NCBI RefSeq assembly: GCF_052114085.1
Contig: NZ_JBFREB010000001.1
Location: forward strand, 2,914,001 to 2,978,000
Direction of reading: 5' to 3'
Length of the DNA: 64,000 nucleotides
Source of the DNA: Leifsonia sp052114085
GTDB lineage: Bacteria > Actinomycetota > Actinomycetes > Actinomycetales > Microbacteriaceae
Of this stretch, positions 51,246-59,941 are shown piece after piece. The position numbers and the translations under genes are program-made. Numbering within the stretch: the first letter of the stretch is position 1; every line of letters begins with the position of its first letter. A model generated the notes under the pieces. That model was not told the DNA's origin, made no database searches, and saw only the letters and a list, made by a program, of their open reading frames with translations.

Positions 51246-51863
51246 ATGCACTCCACGAAGTCACGCATCCTCGGCGCAGCCCTGTCCGTCGCCGCCGCAT
51301 CCGTCGCGCTGAGCGTCGCCCTGTCGGGATGCTCGGCCGTCACGAGCGGAGCGCTCGCACAGCCTGCGAGCGCAGGCGGATCCCTGCAGGCGGGTGCGGT
51401 GCCGGGCGGCGACGGTGGCTTGTCCGACGACGACGGTTACATCGCCGACGGCTCATCAGTGCCCCTCGACAGCGACCTCCCGGCCGTGACCCGGCTCGAC
51501 CCTGAACTGCTGTCGGCCCTCCGCGATGCGCAGCGCGCCATGCAGGAGGAAGGCAGCGGCTCCGGGATCACCATCGCCGATGGCTGGCGATCCGAGCGCT
51601 ACCAGGAGCACCTGTTCGCGCAGGCGGTGCGCGACTACGGCAGCGAGGAGGAGGCCGAGAAGTGGGTGAAGCGCGGAAGCGACTCCGCCCACGTACGCGG
51701 CGAAGCGGTCGACATCGCGGACGCCGGAGCGATGGACTACCTCAACCGGTACGGCTCCGCCTGGGGGCTGTGCCAGGTCTACGCGAACGAGGCTTGGCAC
51801 TTCGAGCTGCGCACGCAGCCCGGCGGCGAGTGCCCCGCCCAGTCACCCGACGGCCGCGGCTGA
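51246..51863 (+). CDS. D-alanyl-D-alanine carboxypeptidase, VanY-type lipoprotein
   Basis: 205 residues. Signal peptide with lipobox LSGC (Cys about 29), Gly/Ser linker, then a peptidase M15 domain: ITIADGWRSERYQEHLFAQA, SAHVRGEAVDI (SxHxxGxAxD zinc site) and NEAWHFEL (EHWHFE-type Glu/His). It trims peptidoglycan stem peptides outside the membrane. Confidence 0.92.
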   Translation: MHSTKSRILGAALSVAAASVALSVALSGCSAVTSGALAQPASAGGSLQAGAVPGGDGGLSDDDGYIADGSSVPLDSDLPAVTRLDPELLSALRDAQRAMQEEGSGSGITIADGWRSERYQEHLFAQAVRDYGSEEEAEKWVKRGSDSAHVRGEAVDIADAGAMDYLNRYGSAWGLCQVYANEAWHFELRTQPGGECPAQSPDGRG

Positions 51864-51867
51864 TCCG

Positions 51868-52542
51868 TCAGCAGACCTCGTTGGCAATCATGGTGTTGGT
51901 GCCCACCTGGATGGCCGTGACGGTGCCACCCGCGTAGAGATCGCGGAAGAGCATCCAGCGGCTGCCGTCCGTGATCCCGTAGGTCGGAACGCCGCTCTCC
52001 TGCGTCACGCGGAGCTCCGGGTAGGCGGCCTTCAGTTGATCGAGCGAGGAGCCGATCCCGATCCCGGTGGCCGTGCGCGGCGAGCGCTCGACGTCGGCCG
52101 CGGCGGGCGCCGCCGTCCCCTTCCAGAAGACGGTGGACTCCGCGGCCCGGGAAGGGTCTCCGCGCTCGGCGCGGACACTGGCATTGAATTGACCGGTCAG
52201 GACGTACACGAAAGCCGAGCATTCCGCGTCCGGAGCGCGCAGTTGCCGGAAGGCGGCGAGCTCACCGGGAACGTCCGCCAGCGGCGCCCCCGAGACGAGC
52301 GGTCCGATCGCGTCGAACGAGATCACCCACGTGGCCGGATCGGCCGGGTCCGTCGACGGGGTAGGCGTCGGCGTAGGAGTCGGGGGAGGAGTCGCAGTCG
52401 TGGCTGCGGAAGGCGTCGGCGATGCCGAAGCCCTGGGCATCTCCGCCTCCGCATCCACCCCCGTGCATCCGGCCATCGTCACGGTGAGCGCCACCGCGCA
52501 CACCAGCGCGAATCCGCGCGCCCTCACTCCCGCCACAACCAT
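51868..52542 (-). CDS. Lipoprotein of unknown function
   Basis: 224 residues. Signal peptide with lipobox TMAGC (Cys about 26), a Pro/Thr repeat linker (about 45-66) and a C-terminal alpha/beta domain with a Cys pair (DAECSAF and the final NEVC). GIGIGSSLDQLKAAYPEL resembles the short motif of SmpA/OmlA-like or related periplasmic domains, weakly. Start uncertain: a GTG at MVVAGV-R is in frame. Confidence 0.7.
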   Translation of the reverse strand: MVVAGVRARGFALVCAVALTVTMAGCTGVDAEAEMPRASASPTPSAATTATPPPTPTPTPTPSTDPADPATWVISFDAIGPLVSGAPLADVPGELAAFRQLRAPDAECSAFVYVLTGQFNASVRAERGDPSRAAESTVFWKGTAAPAAADVERSPRTATGIGIGSSLDQLKAAYPELRVTQESGVPTYGITDGSRWMLFRDLYAGGTVTAIQVGTNTMIANEVC

Positions 52543-52576
52543 CCCCCTCGGTATGAAACGACCCCTGGCCGCAGCA

Positions 52577-52593
52577 TAGTGACACGCTCACTA
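52577..52593. promoter_or_regulatory. Palindrome TAGTGA-CACGC-TCACTA over the argG -10 region
   Basis: Perfect 6-bp arms, 5-nt spacer. Its last two bases are the first two of the -10 TAAACT (52592-52597), which lies 7 nt before the GTG at 52605 (leaderless). A repressor bound here would block argG; identity unknown. Confidence 0.6.
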
Positions 52594-52604
52594 AACTGGA
52601 GCGC

Positions 52605-54038
52605 GTGTCCAAGGTATTGAGCAGTCTGCCCGTCGGTGAACGAGTCGGAATCGCGTTCTCGGGAGGGCTCGATACCTCCTGCGCGGTCGCATGGATGCGC
52701 GAGAAGGGCGCCGTGCCGTGCACGTACACCGCCGACATCGGCCAGTACGACGAACCCGACATCGCGGCCGTCCCGGGTCGTGCCCACGAGTACGGAGCCG
52801 AGATCGCCCGGCTCGTGGATGCGAAGCGCGCGCTCGTCGAAGAGGGCCTGATCGCGCTGCAGTGCGGCGCGTTCCACATCCGCTCGGGCGGCAAGACCTA
52901 CTTCAACACCACTCCCCTGGGCCGCGCGGTCACCGGCGTCATGCTGGTGCGCGCGATGATGGATGACGGCGTCGAGATCTGGGGCGACGGCTCGACCTAC
53001 AAGGGCAACGACATCGAGCGGTTCTACCGCTACGGCCTCATCGCCAACCCGCGCCTCCGCATCTACAAGCCGTGGCTCGACGCCGCGTTCGTGGAGGAGC
53101 TGGGCGGCCGGACCGAGATGAGCGAGTGGCTCGTCGCCCGCGGCTTCCCGTATCGCGACGCGACCGAGAAGGCGTACTCGACGGACGCCAACATCTGGGG
53201 CGCCACCCACGAGGCGAAGCGCTTGGAGGAGTTGGATGCCGGGCTCGACATCGTCGACCCGATCATGGGGGTCGCGGCGTGGCGCGACGACGTGCAGGTG
53301 ACGCCGGAGACGGTTTCCGTGCGCTTCGAGGCCGGGCGTCCCGTCGCCATCAACGGCGTCGAGTTCGATGACCCGGTGGCCCTCGTGCTGGAGGCGAACG
53401 CCATCGGCGGCCGTCACGGGCTGGGCGCGTCCGACCAGATCGAGAACCGCATCATCGAGGCGAAGAGTCGCGGCATCTACGAGGCGCCGGGCATGGCGCT
53501 GCTGCACATCGTCTACGAGCGGCTCCTGAACGCGATCCACAACGAGGACACCGTCGCGAACTACCACAACGAGGGCCGCCGCCTCGGCCGCCTGATGTAC
53601 GAGGGCCGCTGGCTGGACCCGCAGTCGCTCATGCTCCGCGAGTCCCTGCAGCGCTGGGTCGGCTCCGCCATCACCGGCGAGGTCACCCTGCGCCTGCGCC
53701 GCGGCGACGACTACACCATCCTCGACACGACCGGCCCCGCGCTCAGCTACCACCCCGAGAAGCTATCCATGGAGCGGGTCGGCAACTCGGCGTTCGGCCC
53801 GGGCGACCGCATCGGCCAGCTGACCATGCGCAACCTCGACATCGCCGACTCCCGCTCCCGCCTGGAGCAGTACGCGGCGTCCGGCCTCATCGGCGGCCCG
53901 ACCGGTGAGCTGGTCGGCGAGCTGGAGGCGGGACGCGCCCGCGCGATCCTCGAAGGCGTCGAGCCGATCGACGAGGCGCTCTCGCGCGACATCGACCTCA
54001 GCTCCGAGGGCGCGGCGTTCGACTCCGGCACCGACTGA
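52605..54038 (+). CDS. argG: Argininosuccinate synthase (E. coli-type)
   Basis: 477 residues, longer than the common 400-residue class and matching the about 447-residue E. coli class. ATP site AFSGGLDTSCAVAWM, then TYTADIGQYDEPD, KTYFNTTPLGRAVTG, DGSTYKGNDIERFYRYG and GASDQIENRIIEAKSRG. It joins citrulline and aspartate in arginine synthesis. GTG start, leaderless, with an operator-like palindrome overlapping its -10. No other arg gene is nearby. Confidence 0.96.
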   Translation: MSKVLSSLPVGERVGIAFSGGLDTSCAVAWMREKGAVPCTYTADIGQYDEPDIAAVPGRAHEYGAEIARLVDAKRALVEEGLIALQCGAFHIRSGGKTYFNTTPLGRAVTGVMLVRAMMDDGVEIWGDGSTYKGNDIERFYRYGLIANPRLRIYKPWLDAAFVEELGGRTEMSEWLVARGFPYRDATEKAYSTDANIWGATHEAKRLEELDAGLDIVDPIMGVAAWRDDVQVTPETVSVRFEAGRPVAINGVEFDDPVALVLEANAIGGRHGLGASDQIENRIIEAKSRGIYEAPGMALLHIVYERLLNAIHNEDTVANYHNEGRRLGRLMYEGRWLDPQSLMLRESLQRWVGSAITGEVTLRLRRGDDYTILDTTGPALSYHPEKLSMERVGNSAFGPGDRIGQLTMRNLDIADSRSRLEQYAASGLIGGPTGELVGELEAGRARAILEGVEPIDEALSRDIDLSSEGAAFDSGTD

Positions 54039-54083
54039 GCTGTCGGATGCGGCGCACCGAGCGCCACATCCTCGTTCGATCCG

Positions 54084-54089
54084 TACCAT
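54084..54089 (+). promoter_or_regulatory. -10 box TACCAT, leaderless
   Basis: Six nucleotides (GAGGGT) before the ATG at 54096. Confidence 0.5.
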
Positions 54090-54095
54090 GAGGGT

Positions 54096-54527
54096 ATGGA
54101 CGCGCGCGCGGCGGAGGCGGAGGAGCACCGCCCTGAGAACTGGCCCCTCGGCCGGCTGCTCGGTGCCGCATCCCGGGCGGTCGAGCGGGCCTGGGCGGAT
54201 GCTCTCGAGGCACGCGGCCTCACCCACGCCGGCCTGATCGTGCTGCACCTGCTCGAGCTGGGCTTCGACTCGCAATCCGATCTGGCGCGGATGGCGCAGG
54301 TCGAGCCGCAGACCATGTCCGGCACGGTCGACCGGCTGGTGCGGGAGGGGCTCGTCACCCGGACGCCCGACCCGGCCGACCGCCGGCGCCACGTCCTGGC
54401 GATCACGCCGGAGGGGCGCACGGCGTTCGCCGGTGTGCGGGGCCTGGAGGACGAGGTCTTCCCCGACGTCGGCGACCCGGCCGCCCTGCGCGCCGCGCTC
54501 GTGCAGATCGTCTCCGCGCGGTCATGA
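54096..54527 (+). CDS. MarR-family transcriptional regulator
   Basis: 143 residues with LTHAGLIVLHLLELG, QSDLARMAQVEPQTMSGTVDRLVREG and wing RTPDPADRRRHVLAITPEG. ATGA-coupled to a second regulator gene, so the two regulators form an operon. Confidence 0.88.
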   Translation: MDARAAEAEEHRPENWPLGRLLGAASRAVERAWADALEARGLTHAGLIVLHLLELGFDSQSDLARMAQVEPQTMSGTVDRLVREGLVTRTPDPADRRRHVLAITPEGRTAFAGVRGLEDEVFPDVGDPAALRAALVQIVSARS

Positions 54528-55468
54528 CCGCCTCCCACCGCGTCGCCGTGCTGGTGCTGGAGGGCGCGAAGCCGCTCGACGTCGGCATCCCGGCGCAAGT
54601 GTTCTCGCACCGGGAGAGCATGCCGTACGAGGTGCGCGTGTGCGGGGCGGCGCCCGGCCTCGTGACGGGAGGGGACGGGCTGTCGTACCACGTGGCCGAT
54701 GGTCTGGAGGCCCTCGCGCAGGCGGACACCGTGTTCGTGCCGGGCTACCGCAACCCGGCCACGACGGACCCTCCCGCGGCGGTCGTCGGCGCCCTGCTCG
54801 CGGCTCACGAACGCGGCGCGCGACTGGCTGCGATCTCGACCGGAGCGTTCGCCCTGGCGGCGACAGGGTTGCTCGACGGTAAGCGGGCGACGACGCACTG
54901 GCATTACACGCGCGCGCTGGCGGAGCGGCATCCTCTCGTCCGGGTCGATGAGAACGTGTTGTTCGTCGACGAGGGCGACATCCTCACCTCGGCCGGTGCC
55001 GCATCCGGAATCGACCTCTGCCTGCACCTCGTGCGGCGGGATCACGGGGTCGGACTGTCGAACAGGGTCGCCCGGCGACTGGTTGCGGCTCCGTACCGGA
55101 GCGGCGGGCAGGCGCAGTACGTGCCGCGCAGCGTCCCGGAGCCGCTCGGCGACCTGTTCGCGGAGACCCGCGACTGGGCGCTCGCCCGCCTCGCCGAACC
55201 GCTGACGCTGGAGGAGCTCGCCCGGAACGCGAACGTCTCCCCTCGGACGTTCTCACGACGCTTCGTCGAGGACACCGGCTACACACCGATGCAGTGGGTG
55301 CTGCGCGCCCGCGTCGACCTGGCGCGCGAGCTGCTGGAGCGGACGGATCTGGGCGTCGAGCAGATCGCCGCCCGCGTGGGACTCGGGACGGGCGCGAACC
55401 TCCGCCTGCACTTCCAGCGCATCCTGGGCACATCGCCGACGGAGTACCGTCACACCTTCTCGGCCTGA
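54524..55468 (+). CDS. GlxA-type regulator: DJ-1/PfpI domain plus AraC HTH
   Basis: 314 residues. The DJ-1/PfpI-like domain (1-185) has VAVLVLEGAKPLDVGIPAQVF and AISTGAFALAATGLLDGKRATTHW. The nucleophile-elbow Cys of enzymes in this fold is Ser-Thr here, so it is a sensor rather than a hydrolase. The AraC HTH pair (about 220-310) has LTLEELARNANVSPRTFSRRF and LGVEQIAARVGLGTGANLRLHF. Target unknown. Confidence 0.92.
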   Translation: MTASHRVAVLVLEGAKPLDVGIPAQVFSHRESMPYEVRVCGAAPGLVTGGDGLSYHVADGLEALAQADTVFVPGYRNPATTDPPAAVVGALLAAHERGARLAAISTGAFALAATGLLDGKRATTHWHYTRALAERHPLVRVDENVLFVDEGDILTSAGAASGIDLCLHLVRRDHGVGLSNRVARRLVAAPYRSGGQAQYVPRSVPEPLGDLFAETRDWALARLAEPLTLEELARNANVSPRTFSRRFVEDTGYTPMQWVLRARVDLARELLERTDLGVEQIAARVGLGTGANLRLHFQRILGTSPTEYRHTFSA

Positions 55469-55478
55469 CCTCTCGCGT

Positions 55479-55505
55479 CGAGTTGCGACATCATGTCGCA
55501 ACTCG
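55479..55505. repeat. Perfect 27-bp palindrome
   Basis: Arms CGAGTTGCGACAT and its complement around a single C, 10 bp after the GlxA-type gene stop. A degenerate relative is at 31323-31349. It can form a hairpin and may terminate transcription. Confidence 0.75.
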
Positions 55506-55679
55506 GCCCCCGTTACGGCATCTACTCACGACTCGACCGCGGCCCCGGGAGGTGCCTGGCGGGATACTTACGGTAGGTGGCGCAATGTCTGGCGGGATGC
55601 TTGCGATACGTGTCATTCGTGCCTCTGGCGAGCTCACGGAGGCTCACGGAGCATGGATGCGGTACACGAAAGGAACCCC
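55506..55679 (+). promoter_or_regulatory. Upstream region of gap with direct repeats
   Basis: Two imperfect copies of TGGCGGGATACTTACG (55557 and 55590, 33-bp period, about three helix turns) and an exact 10-bp tandem duplication GCTCACGGAG (55632-55651) precede the ribosome-binding site GAAAGGA. The pattern suggests paired binding of an activator or repressor. Confidence 0.45.
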
Positions 55680-56678
55680 ATGACCCGCATCGCCATCAAT
55701 GGCTTCGGCCGCATCGGCCGCAACACCCTCCGCGCCCTGCTGGAGCGCGACTCCCACCTCGAGGTCGTCGCCATCAATGACCTCACCGCCCCCGCGACGC
55801 TCGCTCACCTGCTGAAGTACGACAGCTCCCTCGGCCGCCTGGGCCGCACCGTCGAGGTCGACGGCGACGCGCTGGTGGTCGACGGCCACCGCATCCGCGT
55901 GCTCGCCGAGCGCGAGCCCGCCGACCTGCCGTGGGCGGAGCTGGGGGTGGATGTGGTGCTCGAGTCCACCGGACGCTTCACCTCCGCCGGCGCTGCCCGC
56001 GCTCACATCGCCGCTGGCGCGAAGCGCGTCCTGGTGAGCGCGCCCGCCGACGGCGCGGACGTCACCCTCGCCTACGGCGTCAACACCGACGCCTTCGATC
56101 CGGAGAATCACGTAATCGTCTCCAACGCCTCCTGCACGACGAACGCGCTCGCTCCGCTCGCGCAGGTGCTGGACGACCTCGCCGGCATCGAGCACGGCTT
56201 CATGACGACCGTTCACGCGTACACCCAGGAGCAGAATCTGCAGGACGGCCCGCACCGCGACCTCCGCCGTGCGCGTGCGGCCGCTGTGAACATCGTCCCG
56301 ACGACGACCGGCGCGGCCAAGGCCATCGGTCTCGTGCTGCCGCAGCTCGACGGAAAGCTCTCGGGTGACTCCATCCGCGTCCCCGTCCCGGTCGGGTCCA
56401 TCGTGGAGCTGAACACCACGGTCGCCCGTGATGTCACGCGCGACGAGGTGCTCGCCGCGTACCGCGCGGCCGCCGACGGCCGACTGCGCGGCATCCTGGA
56501 CTACGCCGACGAGCCGCTGGTCTCCAGCGACATCACCGGTCAGCCGGCTTCGTCGATCTTCGACGCCGCTCTCACGCGGGTGGACGGCCGCCACATCAAG
56601 GTCGTCGCCTGGTACGACAACGAGTGGGGCTTCTCCAACCGCGTCGTCGACACGCTGGAGCTGTTGGCGCGCGCCTGA
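55680..56678 (+). CDS. gap: Glyceraldehyde-3-phosphate dehydrogenase
   Basis: 332 residues. NAD domain INGFGRIGRNTLRAL, catalytic SNASCTTNALAPL (Cys), HAYTQEQNLQDGPHRDLRRAR, VPTTTGAAKAIG and C-terminal AWYDNEWGFSNRVVDT. Glycolytic. It stands alone, without pgk or tpi, so it may be a second, specially regulated copy (inference). ATG at 55680 with GAAAGGA; upstream in-frame ATG at 55653 not favoured. Confidence 0.95.
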   Translation: MTRIAINGFGRIGRNTLRALLERDSHLEVVAINDLTAPATLAHLLKYDSSLGRLGRTVEVDGDALVVDGHRIRVLAEREPADLPWAELGVDVVLESTGRFTSAGAARAHIAAGAKRVLVSAPADGADVTLAYGVNTDAFDPENHVIVSNASCTTNALAPLAQVLDDLAGIEHGFMTTVHAYTQEQNLQDGPHRDLRRARAAAVNIVPTTTGAAKAIGLVLPQLDGKLSGDSIRVPVPVGSIVELNTTVARDVTRDEVLAAYRAAADGRLRGILDYADEPLVSSDITGQPASSIFDAALTRVDGRHIKVVAWYDNEWGFSNRVVDTLELLARA

Positions 56679-56745
56679 TCAGGCCACCGTTACCTCGGTC
56701 GCAGGCTCCCTCGGCGCTGGGGCCGCGGCACCGCTCCGCGCTGCC

Positions 56746-57726
56746 CTATAGCTCCACCGCGCGCGGCACCTTCACCGTGAGACTCGACGGGTCGACCCAG
56801 GTCCGGAGCGCGGACGCGCGACCGAACAGGTCGCCGTCCAGCTCCACCTCCTCAGCGCGGCTCAACCGCATGACGAACTCGCTCCCCTTCAGGTAGTTCA
56901 TCGCGCGGACCTCGTGGTCGGCGCCCATCAGGCGCCGGCCCACGCTGGTCCGGCGGAGGACGCCGTTCTCCCAGAAGATCTTGACCGCGATCTGCACCCA
57001 CCCGATGAAGCCCTCGGGCCGCAGCACGATGATGTCGAACTCGCCGTCATCCACGGCCGCGTCGGGAAGCAGGAGGACGTTGGCGGGCAGCGAGCCGCAG
57101 TTGCCGATCAGGACGGTGTGGGCACGCGCCGAGTGCTGCCCGCCCTTGTCGAGCTGGTAGCGGATGCGGAGCTCGTTCTTGTCGCGCAGCACCTTCCCTA
57201 TCGCCTTCACGTAGGCGAGCCAGCCGTGGCGCGCTTTGAGGTCGTCGTCGGTCGCGGCGATCATCTGGGCGTCGATACCGACCCCCGCCATGACCAGATA
57301 AGCGTGCCGCCGGGTGGGTCCGCTGCCGTCGCGGAGTTCGACGACGCCCATGTCGATCGCCCGATCGCCGCCGTCGAAGGCTGAGTCGAGCGCGTTCTCC
57401 ACGTCGTCCAGGGTCAGATCGAGGTTGCGGGCGAGCAGGTTGCCGGTGCCGGAGGGCAGTAAGGCGATCGGCACCCCCGTGCCGCGCAGGGTTTCGGCGA
57501 CCGTGCGCACCGTCCCGTCGCCACCGGCAGCGATCACGACGTCGACGCCGCGTTCGAGGGCCTCCTTCGCCTGGCCTGTCCCCGGGTCGTCCTCGGTCGT
57601 CTCGAGCCAGAGGGTCTCTGCCCAGCCCCAGCGCTTCTCGGCGGCCGCGAGCGCTTCGCGCAACGCGGGCTCATCCACCTTCACCGGGTTCACGACGATG
57701 GCAGCGGTTCTCGGTTGCTCGGGCAT
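56746..57726 (-). CDS. Diacylglycerol kinase-like lipid kinase
   Basis: 326 residues. DAGK catalytic domain with AIVVNPVK, VVIAAGGDGTVRTVAETLRG (GGDGT nucleotide loop) and LLPSGTGNLLARNL; C-terminal YegS-type beta domain (VLIGNCGSLPANVLLLPDA). It phosphorylates a lipid at the membrane. Leaderless promoter TACTGT 7 nt before the ATG. Confidence 0.92.
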   Translation of the reverse strand: MPEQPRTAAIVVNPVKVDEPALREALAAAEKRWGWAETLWLETTEDDPGTGQAKEALERGVDVVIAAGGDGTVRTVAETLRGTGVPIALLPSGTGNLLARNLDLTLDDVENALDSAFDGGDRAIDMGVVELRDGSGPTRRHAYLVMAGVGIDAQMIAATDDDLKARHGWLAYVKAIGKVLRDKNELRIRYQLDKGGQHSARAHTVLIGNCGSLPANVLLLPDAAVDDGEFDIIVLRPEGFIGWVQIAVKIFWENGVLRRTSVGRRLMGADHEVRAMNYLKGSEFVMRLSRAEEVELDGDLFGRASALRTWVDPSSLTVKVPRAVEL

Positions 57727-57733
57727 ACCCCGG

Positions 57734-57739
57734 ACAGTA
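57734..57739 (-). promoter_or_regulatory. -10 box TACTGT, leaderless
   Basis: Seven nucleotides before the lipid-kinase ATG on the minus strand. Confidence 0.5.
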
Positions 57740-57786
57740 CCGGCGATGGGGCGGCTGCGGAAGCGGAGCGAAGACGCGAAGGGCGG

Positions 57787-59106
57787 TCAGCCCTTGCCCT
57801 TGCCCTTGTCCTTCCCCTTCCCAGGAGGAGTCTTATCTTTGCCCGGGCCAGGAGCCGGCTTCGCTGGCTCCTGCTTCGCCGGTGCCTGCTGCACCGGCTG
57901 CTGCGGGACGGTCTGTGTCGGTTCCTGGGTCGGAGCCACGGCGGGGGCAACCGTCGCGGGCGGGGCCTGCACGCTCGGGGTCGGCCGCGGGGTCGTGGGA
58001 ACGGTCTGCGGCTCCGCCGACCCCGGCGCCATCACGCTTCCGAGCGCAAGCGCGGAGGCGACGACCAGGATCGACCCGGCGACGGCACCGGCGGCGACGA
58101 GACCGCGACGGCGGCGCGGCTCCGGCCGCGAGCGCGTCGTCCGCCGAGCGGGCAGCACCCGCGTCGGCCCGGTCTCGCTCTCCGCGACGGGAGTCGTCAC
58201 GCCCGCAGCCGCCGCGACCGGCACACCGCCGAATGACGACATCGGCACGGTCGCCACGTCTTCCGGCGCCTCGGGTGCCCAGCCGGCCAGTTGCGGCGCA
58301 AGCTCCCGGGCCATCACGGCAACCTCCATCGCGTTCGGCCGCAGATCGGGATCCCGCGCTGTCATCGCGGCGAGCAGCCCGCGCCAGTCCTCCGGGAGAG
58401 ATGCGGGGATGCGCGGGTCGCGCGCCGCCCGCGCCGCCACGGCCTCCACCGGGTTGCCCGGGTACTCGCGCACGCCGGTGAGCGACTCGAGCACCACCAG
58501 TCCGAGGGAGTAGATGTCCGCCGCCGGCCCCGGTTCGCCGGCGAAGATCTGCTCGGGGCTGAGGTAGCCGGCCGTTCCGATGACCGTGCCGATGGTCGTG
58601 ATCCGCTCGGACCCGACCAGGTGCGCGATGCCGAAGTCGGCGAGCTTAACGACCGGCCGGCCGCCGGGAATGCTGGAGTCGGCGAACAGGATGTTGCCCG
58701 GTTTCAGGTCGCGGTGCACCATCCCGGCGTCGTGCACGACGACGAGCGCCTCCGCGATACCGGCGGCCACCTCGATCGCCTCCTCGGTCGGCAGGGGACC
58801 GCCTTGGAGGCGACTCCGGAGGTCCTCGCCGTCCACCAGCTCCATCACCAGGAAGCTGGGCGTCGCGTCGCCGTCGGAGGCGAGGTGGGCATCGTGCAGG
58901 GCGACCAGGTGCGGGTGACTCAGCCGCGCGAGCATCGTGGCTTCGGTGCTCCGCCGGGCGTCATCCACGGCGGTTCCCGCGGCGAACACCTTGACGGCGA
59001 CCTCTCGGTTCAGCCGGCGGTCGAGCGCACGGAAAACCGTCGCCATTCCGCCACGACCGAGTTGGTCGTGCAACTCGTACCGCTCGAGGAGCACTCTTTC
59101 ATCCAC
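57787..59106 (-). CDS. Transmembrane Ser/Thr protein kinase without PASTA domains
   Basis: 439 residues. Kinase domain 5-270: LHDQLGRGGMATVFRALDRR (G-loop), VAVKVF (Lys), GMVHRDLKPGNILF (catalytic loop), KLADFGIAH (DFG) and GTAGYLSPEQI. A juxtamembrane region and one helix (about 345-368) follow. The extracytoplasmic part is only a Pro/Thr/Gln-rich stretch ending in a Lys-Gly tail (KGKDKGKGKG). The start is the GTG at 59106, fixed by TATGCT 6 nt upstream; the frame remains open to 59238. The lack of PASTA repeats separates it from PknB. Confidence 0.92.
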   Translation of the reverse strand: MDERVLLERYELHDQLGRGGMATVFRALDRRLNREVAVKVFAAGTAVDDARRSTEATMLARLSHPHLVALHDAHLASDGDATPSFLVMELVDGEDLRSRLQGGPLPTEEAIEVAAGIAEALVVVHDAGMVHRDLKPGNILFADSSIPGGRPVVKLADFGIAHLVGSERITTIGTVIGTAGYLSPEQIFAGEPGPAADIYSLGLVVLESLTGVREYPGNPVEAVAARAARDPRIPASLPEDWRGLLAAMTARDPDLRPNAMEVAVMARELAPQLAGWAPEAPEDVATVPMSSFGGVPVAAAAGVTTPVAESETGPTRVLPARRTTRSRPEPRRRRGLVAAGAVAGSILVVASALALGSVMAPGSAEPQTVPTTPRPTPSVQAPPATVAPAVAPTQEPTQTVPQQPVQQAPAKQEPAKPAPGPGKDKTPPGKGKDKGKGKG

Positions 59107-59112
59107 CGCGCG

Positions 59113-59118
59113 AGCATA
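59113..59118 (-). promoter_or_regulatory. -10 box TATGCT, leaderless
   Basis: Six nucleotides before the GTG of the protein kinase. Confidence 0.5.
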
Positions 59119-59203
59119 CGCGCCCATCTTGTGGCCGTGAATCCGCCGACAGTAAGGTCCACCCCCGTTGCGTCCCGGGCAGAGGAGGGCATCACTGGGG
59201 AGG

Positions 59204-59695
59204 GTGAAGCACGAACCGGAAGCGACTCCGCCCGACACGGGCGTTCTCGAGGCGCTGCAGGTCTATCGTGCGGCGGAGGCGGCCATGCGCCGACGCACCG
59301 GCTCGGCTATGGGGATCGGCGAGAACGATCTGCTCGCGCTCCGCCTCATCCTCGACAACACGGCGGCCGGGCGGCCCACCTTCGCGAAGGACATCAGTGC
59401 GTACCTCGGCGTCTCCAGCGCCTCCACAACCCTGCTCGTCGACCGGCTGGCCCGCGCCGGCTTCGTCGAGCGGCGGCCGAGCCGCATCGACAAGCGTTCC
59501 GTCGAGCTGCTCCCGACCCGCGCGGCTCTGGGCGACACCGGTCCCCTTCTCGCGGCGGCGCAGGAACAGATCGCGGCCGCGACAGCGGAGTTGAGCCCGG
59601 ATGAAGCGGAGACCGTGACACGCTTCCTCACCAAGATGCGCGAAACGGTCGACCGCATCGCGGCGGAACGCATCGCTAGAACCAAACGAACCTGA
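59204..59695 (+). CDS. MarR-family transcriptional regulator
   Basis: 163 residues from the GTG at 59204. HTH: MGIGENDLLALRLILDN, FAKDISAYLGVSSASTTLLVDRLARAG and wing RRPSRIDKRSVELLPT. The start is uncertain: TTG at 59168 and CTG at 59195 are in frame, and GAGGAGG (59182-59188) would suit the CTG. The tiny membrane proteins follow on the same strand 69 bp later. Confidence 0.8.
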   Translation: MKHEPEATPPDTGVLEALQVYRAAEAAMRRRTGSAMGIGENDLLALRLILDNTAAGRPTFAKDISAYLGVSSASTTLLVDRLARAGFVERRPSRIDKRSVELLPTRAALGDTGPLLAAAQEQIAAATAELSPDEAETVTRFLTKMRETVDRIAAERIARTKRT

Positions 59696-59764
59696 AGTCA
59701 AGGGGATTGCTAGGCATTTGAAGTAGTTGTTTCGTGGATCCCGTCTAGGAAAGGACACTTCTCC

Positions 59765-59929
59765 ATGAACATCCTGCTCATCATCGTCGCGATCATCGCG
59801 ATCATCCTGCTGCTCACCGGTGGGTTCGTTTCCTCGCTGAACTTCCTCCTGTGGGTCGGCATCATCCTGCTCGTCCTGGCTGTGATCGTCTGGCTGGTGC
59901 GGCTGCTCACGGGGAGCCGTCGAGTCTAG
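59765..59929 (+). CDS. 54-residue hydrophobic membrane peptide
   Basis: Two membrane helices (residues 2-20 and 27-47), ending LLTGSRRV. AGGAAAGGA lies about 9 nt before the ATG at 59765. It is 12 bp upstream of a DUF6458-type gene and likely co-transcribed. Function unknown; possibly a stress-related envelope protein. Confidence 0.7.
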   Translation: MNILLIIVAIIAIILLLTGGFVSSLNFLLWVGIILLVLAVIVWLVRLLTGSRRV

Positions 59930-59941
59930 GCGGAGGCACCC

